Source: UBA9926 sp018645765
GTDB taxonomy: Bacteria > Pseudomonadota > Gammaproteobacteria > Pseudomonadales > Azotimanducaceae
Assembly: GCA_949372755.1 (NCBI GenBank)
Contig: CASIBO010000011.1
Location: forward strand, 1-64,000
DNA: 64,000 nt
Direction of reading: 5' to 3'
Shown here: positions 35,626 through 45,606 of the stretch, in pieces
Layout: each line of letters starts with the position of its first letter
Numbering within the stretch: the first letter of the stretch is position 1
The notes under the pieces: generated by a model
Told to the model about the DNA's origin: nothing
What the model saw: the letters and a program-made list of their open reading frames with translations, nothing else
Database searches by the model: none
Position numbers and translations under genes: made by a program

Positions 35626-36834
35626 TCAGGTGCGGTATTCCGCATTGATTTTAATGTAGTCGTGAGACAAATCACTCGTCCAAACGGTCTCTGAGCAAAC
35701 GCCAGCATTAAGATTGACGTGCAGCAGGATTTCCTCTGCCGCCATTGCCCGAGCGCCATCGGCCTCCTCATACTGCGGATTTTTGATCCCGCCACGCATT
35801 AAACACACGTCGCCGATAAAAAGATCCACGAGGCTTGGATCAAACGGCGTTGTCACCTTACCCATCGCCATCGCCAAACGCCCCCAGTTGGCATCACTGG
35901 CAAAGAGCGCCGTTTTCATGAGCGGCGAGTTGGCCACCGAAAAAGCAATCTCCAAAGCCTGTGCATCTGTTTCTGCGCCGGCCACTTGAACCGTTACAAA
36001 CTTGGTTGCACCCTCGCCGTCCCGTACTAAGCCCTGCGCCAATTCCAACATCAAATCGGTGAGCGCGTCCTGAAATTCAGCTTGAGCTTCAAAATCTTCA
36101 TCAAGATCAACGCCAGATCGGCCGGTGGCCATCAGCACCACGGCATCGTTGGTTGAAGTATCACTATCGACTGTAATTCGGTTCAACGACAAGTCCGCCG
36201 CCACACGCAGCATGTCTTGCAAGGTCTCTTGCCGCACTTTGGCGTCGCACCCAATGAAACACAACATTGTGGCCATATTGGGCTGGATCATGCCCGCCCC
36301 TTTAGCAATCCCCGTCAACTTGATCACCCGGCTACCGAAACGCACCGCCCGGCAGGCAATTTTTTGCCGAGTGTCGGTGGTCATGATCGCACTGCAAGCA
36401 TCCAGCCAGGTTTTGGCGCCCAATCCAGCAATTAAGGGTTCGGCCGATGCTTGAAAGCGCTCAACCGGTAAGCGCTCGCCAATGACCCCCGTCGAGAAAG
36501 GCAGCACCATTGAGACATCTACACCTTCTACATCCGCGACAGCCTGACAACAGCGAAGAGCATCCTCGAGCCCGGCGTCGCCGGTTGCCGCGTTGGCGCT
36601 ACCACTATTAATTAACAGATACCGGGCGCGGCCTTTTGCCTGATGGGCTTTCGCCAAAATAACGGGTGCAGCCGGGAAATGGTTTCGAGTCCACAAGCCC
36701 GCAATCAACGTCTCGGGTGCACACCGGATGAGCAATAAATCGTCTCGATTTTGATACCGAATACCCGCAGCAAGCGTATTCAGCTCAATGCCATCGATGG
36801 GAAACCAGTCAAGACGGTTACCGCCAACGGCCAT
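35626..36834 (-). CDS. argJ: Bifunctional glutamate N-acetyltransferase / amino-acid acetyltransferase ArgJ
   Basis: Arginine biosynthesis: moves acetyl from N-acetylornithine to glutamate. The self-cleavage site is seen in KGAGMIQPNMATML, where Thr becomes the nucleophile of the beta chain. The start MAVGGNRL at 36834 gives 402 residues and overlaps the secA stop as ATGA; a longer in-frame start at 36888 lies within secA. Coupling to secA is the same order as in Pseudomonas. Confidence 0.96.
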   Translation of the reverse strand: MAVGGNRLDWFPIDGIELNTLAAGIRYQNRDDLLLIRCAPETLIAGLWTRNHFPAAPVILAKAHQAKGRARYLLINSGSANAATGDAGLEDALRCCQAVADVEGVDVSMVLPFSTGVIGERLPVERFQASAEPLIAGLGAKTWLDACSAIMTTDTRQKIACRAVRFGSRVIKLTGIAKGAGMIQPNMATMLCFIGCDAKVRQETLQDMLRVAADLSLNRITVDSDTSTNDAVVLMATGRSGVDLDEDFEAQAEFQDALTDLMLELAQGLVRDGEGATKFVTVQVAGAETDAQALEIAFSVANSPLMKTALFASDANWGRLAMAMGKVTTPFDPSLVDLFIGDVCLMRGGIKNPQYEEADGARAMAAEEILLHVNLNAGVCSETVWTSDLSHDYIKINAEYRT

Positions 36835-39557
36835 CAGCCGAGTCGTCCATGACACGCTTTGTATTTCTTGCCGGACCCGCAAGGACAAACCTCATTGCGC
36901 CCAACTTTTTTCTCGGGCCGCACGAACGGCGCCGGCTGATCTGCTGCTGGCACCTCCGATTCTGACGCATCTGGCGACTGCGATTTCTGAAAAATCATTT
37001 TACTTTTCGCGGCTTCGGCTCGACGACGGTCTTCTAAGGCCTGGGCATTTTCATCCGCTTGGAACTGAACGCGCGACAAAAACCGAATGACTTCTACCTT
37101 CACGTTATAGAGCAACCCTTCGAACAACTCGAAAGCCTCTCGCTTGTACTCCTGCTTCGGTTGCTTTTGTGCATAAGCACGAAGATGGATCCCTTGCCGG
37201 AGGTAATCCATCCCAGCCAAGTGCTCCTTCCAGAGGTTGTCTAAAATATCGAGCATAATGCGTTTTTCAAACAGCCGGAGTTCTTGGCCAAGCAACGCTT
37301 CTTTTTCGGCATAGCGCGCCTGGGCTTGCTCGACGATAATGCGGCGAAGATCTTCTTCAATCAACGACTCATCTGCATCAAGCATCGTCTGAACCGGCAC
37401 ATCCAGGCCGAAATCCGTCGACAGCGCCTGGGTCAAGCCCGGCACGTCCCACTGCTCAATCAGGCTTTGCGGCGGTATGTAGCCACTCACCGTGTCGTTT
37501 AAAACATCCTCCCACAGCGCACTAATGGTCTCTGAAACATCTGAGGTTTCCATCAACTCATTCCGCTGTCGATAGATCATCTGCCGCTGGTCGTTGGCAA
37601 CATCGTCGTATTCCAACAGCTGCTTTCGAATATCAAAGTTTCGAGCTTCGACCTTTTTCTGCGCACGTTCGATTGAGTTGGTGACGATGCGCGCTTCGAT
37701 GGGCACCCCAGGCTCACTAACGCCCTGCATCAAACCGCGCATTCTGTCCGAGGCAAAAATACGCATCAAATTGTCTTCTAAGGACAAATAAAACCGCGAG
37801 TAGCCTGGATCACCTTGCCGACCCGCTCGGCCCCGAAGCTGATTGTCGATACGACGACTCTCATGTCGCTCGGTTCCAATGACATGTAGCCCCCCAGCTT
37901 GCAAAACCTGCTCATGGCGATCTTGCCAGGCAGCTTTTAACGCCGCGACCTCCGCGTCGCTCGGCGCCTCTAAGGCCGCAGCTTCTGCCTCCCAGTTACC
38001 CCCAAGAATAATATCGGTACCCCGACCCGCCATATTGGTGGCAATCGTAACGCGGCCAGGGCGCCCAGCCTGCGCAATAATCTCCGCCTCCCGCTCATGG
38101 AACTTCGCGTTCAACACCTCATGGGCTATTTTTTGCTTCTTTAACAAGGCCGATAACACTTCAGAAGACTCAATGGAGGCGGTACCGACTAAAACCGGCG
38201 CGCCGGCATCCTGGATTTCCAAAACATGCTCAACAATCGCTTCATACTTTTCTTGTTGGCTCATGTAAATGAGGTCATTGAGATCCCGCCGGATCATCGG
38301 CAGATTGGTTGGGATCACCACCACATCTAACCCATAGATCTGCCTAAACTCAAATGCCTCGGTATCGGCGGTGCCCGTCATACCTGCCAATTTCACATAC
38401 AACCGAAAATAATTCTGAAAAGTTGTCGAAGCAAGCGTCTGACTCTCATTGGTAATCGTCACGCCTTCCTTGGCCTCAATGGCTTGATGAATACCACCGG
38501 ACCAGCGCCTGCCAGGCATGGTTCTACCGGTGTGTTCGTCCACAATCACGATTTCGTCATTCTGGACGATGTAATCAACATCTTTTTGAAACAGTGCCTC
38601 GGCCTTTATCGCCGAGTGAACATGATGCAGCATGCTTAAATTATTGGCGCCGTATAGACTCTCGCCCTCCGCCAGCAAGCCGGATTGCGTTAAAAGCCCT
38701 TCAATTTTGAGGTGACCTGCTTCTGTCAGCTCAATATCTCGCTGTTTTTCATCAACATAGTAGTCGCCATCAGGCGTACGTTCTTCATCGATATCTTCTT
38801 GGGTTTTGATTTGCTGATTAAGCTTCGGGATCAGACGATTGATATTCCGATACAGCTCGGAACTATTCTCAACACCACCAGAGATGATCAATGGCGTGCG
38901 CGCCTCATCAATCAGAATCGAGTCGACTTCATCGACAATGGCATAATTTAAACCGCGCTGAACCCGGTCCTCGGCGCTGAACGCCATATTGTCCCGCAGA
39001 TAATCAAACCCAAACTCATTATTCGTACCGTAGGTAATATCCGCCGCGTAGGCCGCTTTTTTTTCTTCCAGGCTTTGCCCGGCATAAACAACGCCAACGG
39101 TCATGTCCAGCATGCCAAACAGCGGGCCCATCCACTCAGCACCCCATTTCGCAAGGTAATCATTGACCGTGACCAGATGCACGCCGCGACCATCGAGCGC
39201 ATTGAGGTACAAGGCGAGGGTCGCAACCAGCGTTTTACCTTCACCCGTTCTCATCTCGGAGATCCTGCCTTCATGCAAAGCAACCGCGCCGACCATCTGA
39301 ACATCAAAGATCCGCATACCGAGCGCGCGCTTACCCGCTTCTCGCACGACCGCAAAAGCTTCAGGCAGCAGCGCCTTTAGCGTCTCGCCGGTACTCAACC
39401 GATGAACAAATTCGGCCCGAACAGCCTTGAGTTCAAGGTCAGAATAGGCCTCAAACTTTGCTTCAAACCCATTCACCCGGTCGCTAATCTTTTTCAGCCG
39501 ATTAATTTCTCGGCTATTTTTAGTGCCGAACAATCGCCCTAACATCTTCATTACCAT
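36834..39557 (-). CDS. secA: Preprotein translocase ATPase SecA
   Basis: Motor of Sec-dependent export. 907 residues. Walker A is in MRTGEGKTLVA near residue 102, the DEVDSILIDEARTPL region near 210, and the C-terminal zinc/SecB tail is CPCGSGKKYKACHG. The N-terminus aligns over its full length with E. coli SecA from the ATG at 39557. No secM lies upstream; an M23 peptidase does. Confidence 0.98.
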   Translation of the reverse strand: MVMKMLGRLFGTKNSREINRLKKISDRVNGFEAKFEAYSDLELKAVRAEFVHRLSTGETLKALLPEAFAVVREAGKRALGMRIFDVQMVGAVALHEGRISEMRTGEGKTLVATLALYLNALDGRGVHLVTVNDYLAKWGAEWMGPLFGMLDMTVGVVYAGQSLEEKKAAYAADITYGTNNEFGFDYLRDNMAFSAEDRVQRGLNYAIVDEVDSILIDEARTPLIISGGVENSSELYRNINRLIPKLNQQIKTQEDIDEERTPDGDYYVDEKQRDIELTEAGHLKIEGLLTQSGLLAEGESLYGANNLSMLHHVHSAIKAEALFQKDVDYIVQNDEIVIVDEHTGRTMPGRRWSGGIHQAIEAKEGVTITNESQTLASTTFQNYFRLYVKLAGMTGTADTEAFEFRQIYGLDVVVIPTNLPMIRRDLNDLIYMSQQEKYEAIVEHVLEIQDAGAPVLVGTASIESSEVLSALLKKQKIAHEVLNAKFHEREAEIIAQAGRPGRVTIATNMAGRGTDIILGGNWEAEAAALEAPSDAEVAALKAAWQDRHEQVLQAGGLHVIGTERHESRRIDNQLRGRAGRQGDPGYSRFYLSLEDNLMRIFASDRMRGLMQGVSEPGVPIEARIVTNSIERAQKKVEARNFDIRKQLLEYDDVANDQRQMIYRQRNELMETSDVSETISALWEDVLNDTVSGYIPPQSLIEQWDVPGLTQALSTDFGLDVPVQTMLDADESLIEEDLRRIIVEQAQARYAEKEALLGQELRLFEKRIMLDILDNLWKEHLAGMDYLRQGIHLRAYAQKQPKQEYKREAFELFEGLLYNVKVEVIRFLSRVQFQADENAQALEDRRRAEAAKSKMIFQKSQSPDASESEVPAADQPAPFVRPEKKVGRNEVCPCGSGKKYKACHGRLG

Positions 39558-39615
39558 TGTATTTTTCCGTTATGGTCTCATCAACGCTGCCTATCCATCA
39601 CAAAGCCCACGGCTA

Positions 39616-40575
39616 TCAACCTGACCGAGATCGAGGCAACCGGTGTATATAAATAGACGGGTCAACCGATCGTTTATTTTTATGAATCTCGTAGTGCACA
39701 TGCGGACCCGTCGAGCGACCGCTACTACCCATACCCCCAATTTTCTGCCCCTTCTTAACCAGGTCTCCGGCCGATACAGCTAAAGATTCATGATGACCGT
39801 AGCGCGTGATCACACCACCACCATGATTGATTTCGACCATTTTGCCGTAGCCGCTCTTGGTACCCGCGAACGTCACAATGCCTGACGCAATCGCAACCAC
39901 ATCAACACCGGCCTTACCGGCAATATCAACACCGTTATGCCAGGCACGCTTGCCTGAAAAAGGATCCGTCCGCATGCCGTAGTTTGACGACACCCATCCC
40001 TTTGCAACTGGCTTTCCAAACAACGACGCGTCATCAACCCGCTGCTGTCGTAACAACACCCGCTCAATCACCGCCAATTGATCTGAGCGGCGCTCAATGT
40101 CGGCGCTCATAAACGCTAAACGGCTTTTAAGATCCGACTCGGTCGGCTCGACCATTTGCTCAAAGCCAGTTGCGTTCGCCAGCCCGGCAGATTTTGGCCC
40201 ACCCAATCCGGTTGGCTGGGTAAAATCGAATTCCGCATCATCAAGCGCTGCATACTCGCTCAGACGCTGCCCCAGCGCGTCCAGCCTGAGTAGCCTCGAC
40301 TCCAGACGCGCGATTCTTGCTGCACTGACCTCTAAATTCAGGCTGAGCTCGCGCTCAAACCTTTGAATTGCCTGACGCTGTGCCCCGAGAGACGTGCCAA
40401 GACCACTCAATAACTGCTGCGCTGCTCGGGCATCGTTATTCACCACATGATCGATGACCAACCCCAGTCCGCCAACGAAAAAGCTCAGAGCGAGCAGCAT
40501 TATGGCGATCGGCAAGCCTCGCAATGGTAGCACCCGGTGGCCGCCAGACTTTTCGTTAAATACAATCAGTTTCAT
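39616..40575 (-). CDS. Membrane-anchored M23 family peptidoglycan endopeptidase
   Basis: A 319-residue periplasmic protein with one N-terminal membrane anchor (about 22-46), a coiled-coil region (about 55-180) and a C-terminal LytM/M23 domain. Zinc residues are intact in WHNGVDIAG (His, Asp) and in HVHYEIHK (the HxH). That makes it likely an active endopeptidase, not an EnvC-type activator. It is the usual gene between secA and the DUF721 gene in Pseudomonas-like genomes. About 60 bp upstream of secA on the same strand. Confidence 0.9.
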   Translation of the reverse strand: MKLIVFNEKSGGHRVLPLRGLPIAIMLLALSFFVGGLGLVIDHVVNNDARAAQQLLSGLGTSLGAQRQAIQRFERELSLNLEVSAARIARLESRLLRLDALGQRLSEYAALDDAEFDFTQPTGLGGPKSAGLANATGFEQMVEPTESDLKSRLAFMSADIERRSDQLAVIERVLLRQQRVDDASLFGKPVAKGWVSSNYGMRTDPFSGKRAWHNGVDIAGKAGVDVVAIASGIVTFAGTKSGYGKMVEINHGGGVITRYGHHESLAVSAGDLVKKGQKIGGMGSSGRSTGPHVHYEIHKNKRSVDPSIYIHRLPRSRSG

Positions 40576-40617
40576 AACTGTTTATCGCCTCGATCTCGGT
40601 CATAATACTAACAGATT

Positions 40618-41055
40618 GTGATTCAACTGACTGAAGACCTAATGAAGTTATTAGAAGACATCTTGGATAATATGGCGGGTGCAACCGCGGCAATCGTGCG
40701 CCAAGCACAAGAGTTTAAACGCCTTGAAACGGCGATTGAGCAAGTGCTGGATATCCGCGTTAAGGTTTCAAGCATTCGGAACGATACCCTTTACCTGCAA
40801 GTTCCAAATGCGGCCCAAGCGACTCAGTTGCAATACCGGCAATACCCTTTCTTATCCAAATTACAGCACGAAGGGCTCATACCTAACGTGCGCGCACTCA
40901 AGGTCCAAGTCCGACCTGACCCGGCCCCGGCCAGCCGAGTTGCACGACAACCTGCCAAAATATCGTCAGACAATCAGTCCCTCCTGCAAGCCCACGCCGC
41001 AACAACAGACTTTCCAGCACTTAAATCGGCTTTATTGAAATTAAGTCAACGTTAG
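40618..41055 (+). CDS. DUF721 / DciA-like protein
   Basis: A 145-residue protein of the DUF721 family. Members called DciA load or position the replicative helicase DnaB in bacteria that lack DnaC. The N-terminal half has the family pattern (DIRVKVSSIRNDTLYLQVPNAAQA split near residues 46-69). The start is GTG at 40618. Encoded opposite to its neighbours, in the lpxC-DUF721-M23-secA order found in Pseudomonas. Confidence 0.85.
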   Translation: MIQLTEDLMKLLEDILDNMAGATAAIVRQAQEFKRLETAIEQVLDIRVKVSSIRNDTLYLQVPNAAQATQLQYRQYPFLSKLQHEGLIPNVRALKVQVRPDPAPASRVARQPAKISSDNQSLLQAHAATTDFPALKSALLKLSQR

Positions 41056-41105
41056 ACTTCAGGCGCGCTGGGATGCGTGCACGCGGCATCCCTTGAGATC
41101 AAGGC

Positions 41106-42038
41106 TTAAGAGGCGTAATCAAGTCCGCCCAGATTTGCGTAGGCACTGGGCGCCTTTTGTCGGTCGCCAAAAGTGATCACGTCCCATGCATCGGGCTGGG
41201 CCAATAACGCGGTTCGCAATGCGTGGTTCTCCGTATGTCCGGATTTATAACCCACAAACTCCCCAAGAATGCTGTGTCCCAGCAAGTACAAATCACCGAT
41301 GGCGTCGAGAATCTTGTGTCTCACGAACTCATCGTCATGACGCAACCCGTCGGCGTTTAAAATCCTGAACTCATCGACGACGATAGCGTTATCGAGGCTG
41401 CCGCCTTGTGCTAGGTTCATTTCTCTAAGCTGCTCAAATTCCTGCATCAGCCCAAATGTCCTAGCTCGACTGACGGCTTTCACAAAATCTGTGTTCGCAA
41501 AATCAATACTGGCGTGTTGTTCTTTAATTACCGCGTTATCGTAGATAATCGTATGGCTGACTTTAAAACCGGCGTGAGGCAACAATTCAACCCGCTGCCC
41601 ATAATCATTTAACCCATCAGCGCCACTTACCCGAATTGGCTTTTTGATCCGAATAAATTTCTTGGCCGCGGACTGTGCCGCAATGCCGGCGGACTGAACC
41701 AAGAAGACAAAAGTTGCCGCGCTGCCATCCATAATGGGCATTTCCGGACCGCTGACCTCAACATAGACGTTATCAATACCCAAACCAGAAAAGGCTGCTA
41801 GCACATGTTCAACGGTCGAGATTCTGGCGGAACCCTCACCAATGGTTGTTGCAAGCTTGGTATCGACAACAGAAGTGTTAAGCGCTTTAATCTCAACCAT
41901 GGGTTCAAGATCCGAACGAATGAAGACCACGCCCGTATCCACGGGCGCCGGCCTCAGCGTCAAGTAAACTTTTTCGCCCGTATGCAGTCCAATGCCTGTC
42001 GCTCGGATCACATTTTTTAATGTTTTCTGCTTTACCAT
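41106..42038 (-). CDS. lpxC: UDP-3-O-acyl-N-acetylglucosamine deacetylase LpxC
   Basis: Committed step of lipid A synthesis; a zinc deacetylase. 310 residues from MVKQKTLKN. Zinc histidine in TVEHVLAAFSGLG (near 78), and the KILDAIGDLYLLGH and GHTENHAL motifs carry the other ligands and the catalytic His. Shows the organism makes lipopolysaccharide. It follows ftsZ after a gap of about 395 bp. Confidence 0.98.
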   Translation of the reverse strand: MVKQKTLKNVIRATGIGLHTGEKVYLTLRPAPVDTGVVFIRSDLEPMVEIKALNTSVVDTKLATTIGEGSARISTVEHVLAAFSGLGIDNVYVEVSGPEMPIMDGSAATFVFLVQSAGIAAQSAAKKFIRIKKPIRVSGADGLNDYGQRVELLPHAGFKVSHTIIYDNAVIKEQHASIDFANTDFVKAVSRARTFGLMQEFEQLREMNLAQGGSLDNAIVVDEFRILNADGLRHDDEFVRHKILDAIGDLYLLGHSILGEFVGYKSGHTENHALRTALLAQPDAWDVITFGDRQKAPSAYANLGGLDYAS

Positions 42039-42433
42039 GTCCAGCATCCCAAATAGTAGCGATCGCCTTTTCCGGAGCTTAATGCTTCAGAGCCCTCAGC
42101 CTAATCCCGTCGCGGCGCAGATCTTAGCAAAACAGAAATACGATAACTACGGAATTACTCCAATATTGACCCTAATAATGGAGAAAAGTTGCATTTTATT
42201 CAAAATATTGTTTTTAACTATCTTGTTGATCAATTTAACCGGCTCGTCCTTAACCTCACCTCTTTAACGCAAAGCGCGCCAGCCAAGTCACTTGATCCGA
42301 CGCCCTCGCTAATTCGCTTTGTATTTTACGGCTATCAAGCCATCGGTTGCGCACTGCAACCGGATCCCGCAGTAGCGGCCCCACGCCATCTACCGCCTTT
42401 TATTTGCCGGCCTTCAGCCGATCGTTTTGATCG
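42039..42433. other. Intergenic region between ftsZ and lpxC
   Basis: About 395 bp with no gene. The lpxC half is AT-rich and probably holds the lpxC promoter; on the minus strand TTGATC and CAATAT with 17 bases between (about 42207-42235) is one candidate. The half near ftsZ has only a weak CGGC-GGCCG hairpin. Short frames here lack ribosome sites. Confidence 0.4.
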
Positions 42434-43591
42434 TCAATCCGCCTGTCGCCTCAAAAAGGCGGGGATGTCCAAATACTCTAAGTCCTGTTGCTGACTGGTC
42501 GATGCTGCGCCACCCTCCTGGATCGCCTTATTCCGAATCACCGTCGGTCTGTCCAATTGCTGGTAATCCGGCACGCCATCACCCGCAAGCCGTCTGCGCA
42601 GCGCTGCAGGCAACTCAGGGTTCTTATTGAGCTTATCAAGCCCTAAGCCGGTTGCAACCACCGTAACCCGCATCTCATCGCCCATTTCTGGATCAATCAC
42701 CGTACCAATCACAACGGTTGCATTGTCCGATGCAAAGTCCTCAATTGTTGCACCGACCTGCGAAAATTCCGTCAGCGTGATGTCGACACCGGCTGCAATA
42801 TTGACCAAGATGCCCCGAGCGCCAGAGAAGTCAATATCATCTAAGAGCGGGCTCCTAACCGCGGCTTCTGCCGCTTCCAAGGCTCGATTGCCACCCACCG
42901 CTGCACCACTCCCCATCATCGCCATGCCCATCTCCGACATAACGGTTCGAACATCTGCAAAATCGACGTTGATCATACCGGGCCGGATAATCAGGTCTGC
43001 GATACCTTGCACCGCACCCAATAGCACATCATCTACCGCGCCGAAAGCCTCTAAGAGCGGTGTGTCCTGCCCCATGATCGATAGCAGTTTTTCATTAGGG
43101 ACTGTGATCAGCGAATCAACATATTCGGACAGCTCGGCAATCCCGGCTTCAGCAATCTGCATGCGCTTGCGCCCTTCAAACGGGAAAGGCTTGGTGACCA
43201 CCGCGACGGTCAAGATACCAAGCTCCCGCGCAATTTGAGCAACAATCGGCGCGGCGCCGGTGCCGGTACCACCGCCCATCCCAGCGGTAATGAAGACCAT
43301 GTCAGCCCCCTCGAGCACATCCTGAATCCGTTCTTTATCCTCTAAGGCTGCGCTCTTACCCATGCTCGGATTCGCCCCGGCCCCAAGGCCTTTGGTAATG
43401 TCCGAGCCGAGCTGCAACAACGTTCGTGCGGTTAACCGCTGCAGCGCCTGCGCATCCGTATTGGCGCAGACAAATTCCACCCCTTCAATATGATGGTCGA
43501 CCATGTGCTGCACGGCATTGCCGCCGCCACCGCCGACGCCAATGACCTTTATAACTGCATGTTGCGGTTGGTTATCAATTAGTTCGAACAT
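42434..43591 (-). CDS. ftsZ: Cell division GTPase FtsZ
   Basis: Tubulin-like protein forming the Z-ring. GGGGGNAV near residue 20 and the signature GGGTGTGAAPI near 108 are intact, and the conserved C-terminal peptide DIPAFLRRQ (binding FtsA/ZipA) ends the 385-residue protein. Last gene of the division cluster, 36 bp after ftsA. Confidence 0.99.
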   Translation of the reverse strand: MFELIDNQPQHAVIKVIGVGGGGGNAVQHMVDHHIEGVEFVCANTDAQALQRLTARTLLQLGSDITKGLGAGANPSMGKSAALEDKERIQDVLEGADMVFITAGMGGGTGTGAAPIVAQIARELGILTVAVVTKPFPFEGRKRMQIAEAGIAELSEYVDSLITVPNEKLLSIMGQDTPLLEAFGAVDDVLLGAVQGIADLIIRPGMINVDFADVRTVMSEMGMAMMGSGAAVGGNRALEAAEAAVRSPLLDDIDFSGARGILVNIAAGVDITLTEFSQVGATIEDFASDNATVVIGTVIDPEMGDEMRVTVVATGLGLDKLNKNPELPAALRRRLAGDGVPDYQQLDRPTVIRNKAIQEGGAASTSQQQDLEYLDIPAFLRRQAD

Positions 43592-43627
43592 AGAATCAAC
43601 TCCAGATTTATGATTATTTTGTCGCGA

Positions 43628-44866
43628 TTAGGACTCATTACCTAACAGCCATTGTTTAACTTTTGACCACATCGAATCACCCGCGGCGTCTGCCACAGCA
43701 GGCCGTCCTGCGCGATCGCCTTGGGCTGCGCCATACTGAAGCAGGCCAACGGCGGTTGCATAAATTGGGTTTCTGACGATATCCGCCAACCCAGACACAT
43801 TTTTCGGCTTACCAATACTGACTGGCATATGGAAAATCTCTTCCGCCAGCTCCACCACACCTTCCATTTTGGAAGCGCCACCAGTCAGCACAATCCCGGC
43901 TGGAATAAGATCTTCAAAACCGCTTCGGCGTAATTCCGCCTGAATCAACGTGAACAATTCCTCGTATCTTGGCTCGACAACCTCAGCAAGCGCTTGTCGT
44001 GACAAACTTCGGTCTTCCCGCTCTCCGACACTAGGCACTTTGATCGTTTCGTTTTCACCTGCAAGCGAGCCCAGAGCACAGGCATATTTAATTTTAATTT
44101 CTTCGGCATTCTGGGTCGGGGTTCGTAAGGCCATGGCAATATCATTGGTAACTTGGTCCCCGGCAATGGGAATTACCGCGGTATGCTTAATCGCGCCTTC
44201 GGTATAAATCGCAATGTCTGAGGTGCCACCACCAATGTCCACCATACAAACGCCAAGATCCTTTTCATCTTCGGTTAACACCGAATAGCTCGATGCCAAC
44301 TGCTCTAAAATAATGTCATCAACCCCAAGGCCGCACTGCTTTATGCATTTTTCAATATTCTGCGCCGCGTTAACGGCGCAGGTCACCAAATGCACCTTTG
44401 CCTCCAACCGAACGCCAGACATCCCCAACGGCTCCTTGACCCCTTCTTGGGTATCAATGATGAATTCCTGAGGCAGGATATGAAGGATTTTCTGATCAGC
44501 GGGAATCGCAACCGCTTGCGCTGCATCAATGACCCGGTCGATGTCAGGCTGAAACACCTCTCGGTCTCGGATCGCGACGATGCCATGCGATCCCATGCTC
44601 CGGATATGACTGCCAGCAATGCCAGCATAGACAGACTGAATCTGGCATCCTGCCATCAACTCTGCTTCTTCGATCGCGCGTTGGATCGACTGCACGGTCG
44701 ATTCAATATTAACCACGACACCCTTTTTTAACCCTTTGGAGCCGTGACTACCCAAGCCAATAATCTCTAACCTGCCCTCTGGATTGATCTCTCCAACAAT
44801 GGCGACCACTTTCGATGTTCCTATGTCGAGGCCCACAATAATGCGATTTTTGTTGGCATTGCTCAT
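43628..44866 (-). CDS. ftsA: Cell division actin-like protein FtsA
   Basis: Actin-fold ATPase that ties FtsZ to the membrane. IVGLDIGTSKVVAIVGE opens the protein, CMVDIGGGTSDIAIY lies near 210 and VLTGGASKMEG near 340. The C-terminal amphipathic anchor (SKVKQWLLGNES) is present. 412 residues. Its ATG overlaps the ftsQ stop by 4 bp. Confidence 0.98.
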   Translation of the reverse strand: MSNANKNRIIVGLDIGTSKVVAIVGEINPEGRLEIIGLGSHGSKGLKKGVVVNIESTVQSIQRAIEEAELMAGCQIQSVYAGIAGSHIRSMGSHGIVAIRDREVFQPDIDRVIDAAQAVAIPADQKILHILPQEFIIDTQEGVKEPLGMSGVRLEAKVHLVTCAVNAAQNIEKCIKQCGLGVDDIILEQLASSYSVLTEDEKDLGVCMVDIGGGTSDIAIYTEGAIKHTAVIPIAGDQVTNDIAMALRTPTQNAEEIKIKYACALGSLAGENETIKVPSVGEREDRSLSRQALAEVVEPRYEELFTLIQAELRRSGFEDLIPAGIVLTGGASKMEGVVELAEEIFHMPVSIGKPKNVSGLADIVRNPIYATAVGLLQYGAAQGDRAGRPAVADAAGDSMWSKVKQWLLGNES

Positions 44867-45606
44867 AGCTTGTTACCCTCTATTGAATTTTGGTGCGTCG
44901 TTAAGAGAACCTCGGTCGTTGGAATCGGACCATTGATCGCGACACCATCGGTATAACGTGCATCAATTCGCGTGTTGGTTGGTTCAACCCCCATCCGCTC
45001 GAGCCGGTTGATCACAACAACCGATCGTTGCAATCGCTCGCTGACATCATTACTGCCCAGCAAAACTTGCCAGCCCGCTCGAAGCTCAAATGCCACGGCG
45101 CCTCGCGCTCTCACCTCAACCATTTCAATCTGAAAATTGGGTAGCGCGCGCCGTATTTCTAGATAGCGCCGCATGACCTCATCGATCTGAGCCTCAGGCC
45201 CATAAAGATGCGGCAGATCAATGCCCGCATGAAACGTCGACTGGAAGGCAACGCCCTCCTTATTGATAAAAGCGCTTTCATTCCAATACGCGATCGCTCG
45301 CTCAGGGTGAACGTTAATGGTCAACTCGTCCGGCCAATTGAATTGCACCTCGGCAGCGGCCACCCAAGACAACGCCTCAACTCGGGCTCTCACTTCATCA
45401 ATGTCACTCAGCGCATTCTCCATCGCTAACACAACCCGTCTAATTTGATCGCGCTCGCCTTCGCCAACGTCACCAAAAATCACCATGTACCGAAGTTCAC
45501 CAGCCCCATTAGAATCGGTTGCGGCCTGCACCGACGACATCATCATTAGCAGCAACAGAGCACGCAGGACATAATGGGATACGCCAAACAGCGCCCGACA
45601 ATTCAT
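44863..45606 (-). CDS. ftsQ: Cell division protein FtsQ
   Basis: Bitopic division protein joining early and late divisome parts. The POTRA-like domain begins after the membrane segment, with VEALSWVAAAEVQFNWPDELTINVHPERAIAYWNE (residues about 62-96, described in pieces) and a GVAFQ motif, as in FtsQ. Unusually the cytosolic N-tail is very short (about 12 residues) and the membrane segment ends in SSVQAATD, which looks like a cleavable signal peptide. 247 residues. ATGA overlaps with murC and ftsA. No ddl gene lies between murC and ftsQ. Confidence 0.92.
   Translation of the reverse strand: MNCRALFGVSHYVLRALLLLMMMSSVQAATDSNGAGELRYMVIFGDVGEGERDQIRRVVLAMENALSDIDEVRARVEALSWVAAAEVQFNWPDELTINVHPERAIAYWNESAFINKEGVAFQSTFHAGIDLPHLYGPEAQIDEVMRRYLEIRRALPNFQIEMVEVRARGAVAFELRAGWQVLLGSNDVSERLQRSVVVINRLERMGVEPTNTRIDARYTDGVAINGPIPTTEVLLTTHQNSIEGNKL

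Noticed and set aside
42189..42494. Forward frame of about 100 codons between lpxC and ftsZ.
   Set aside because: It runs into the 3' end of ftsZ on the other strand and its product looks like random sequence with many Ser/Pro/Cys codons.
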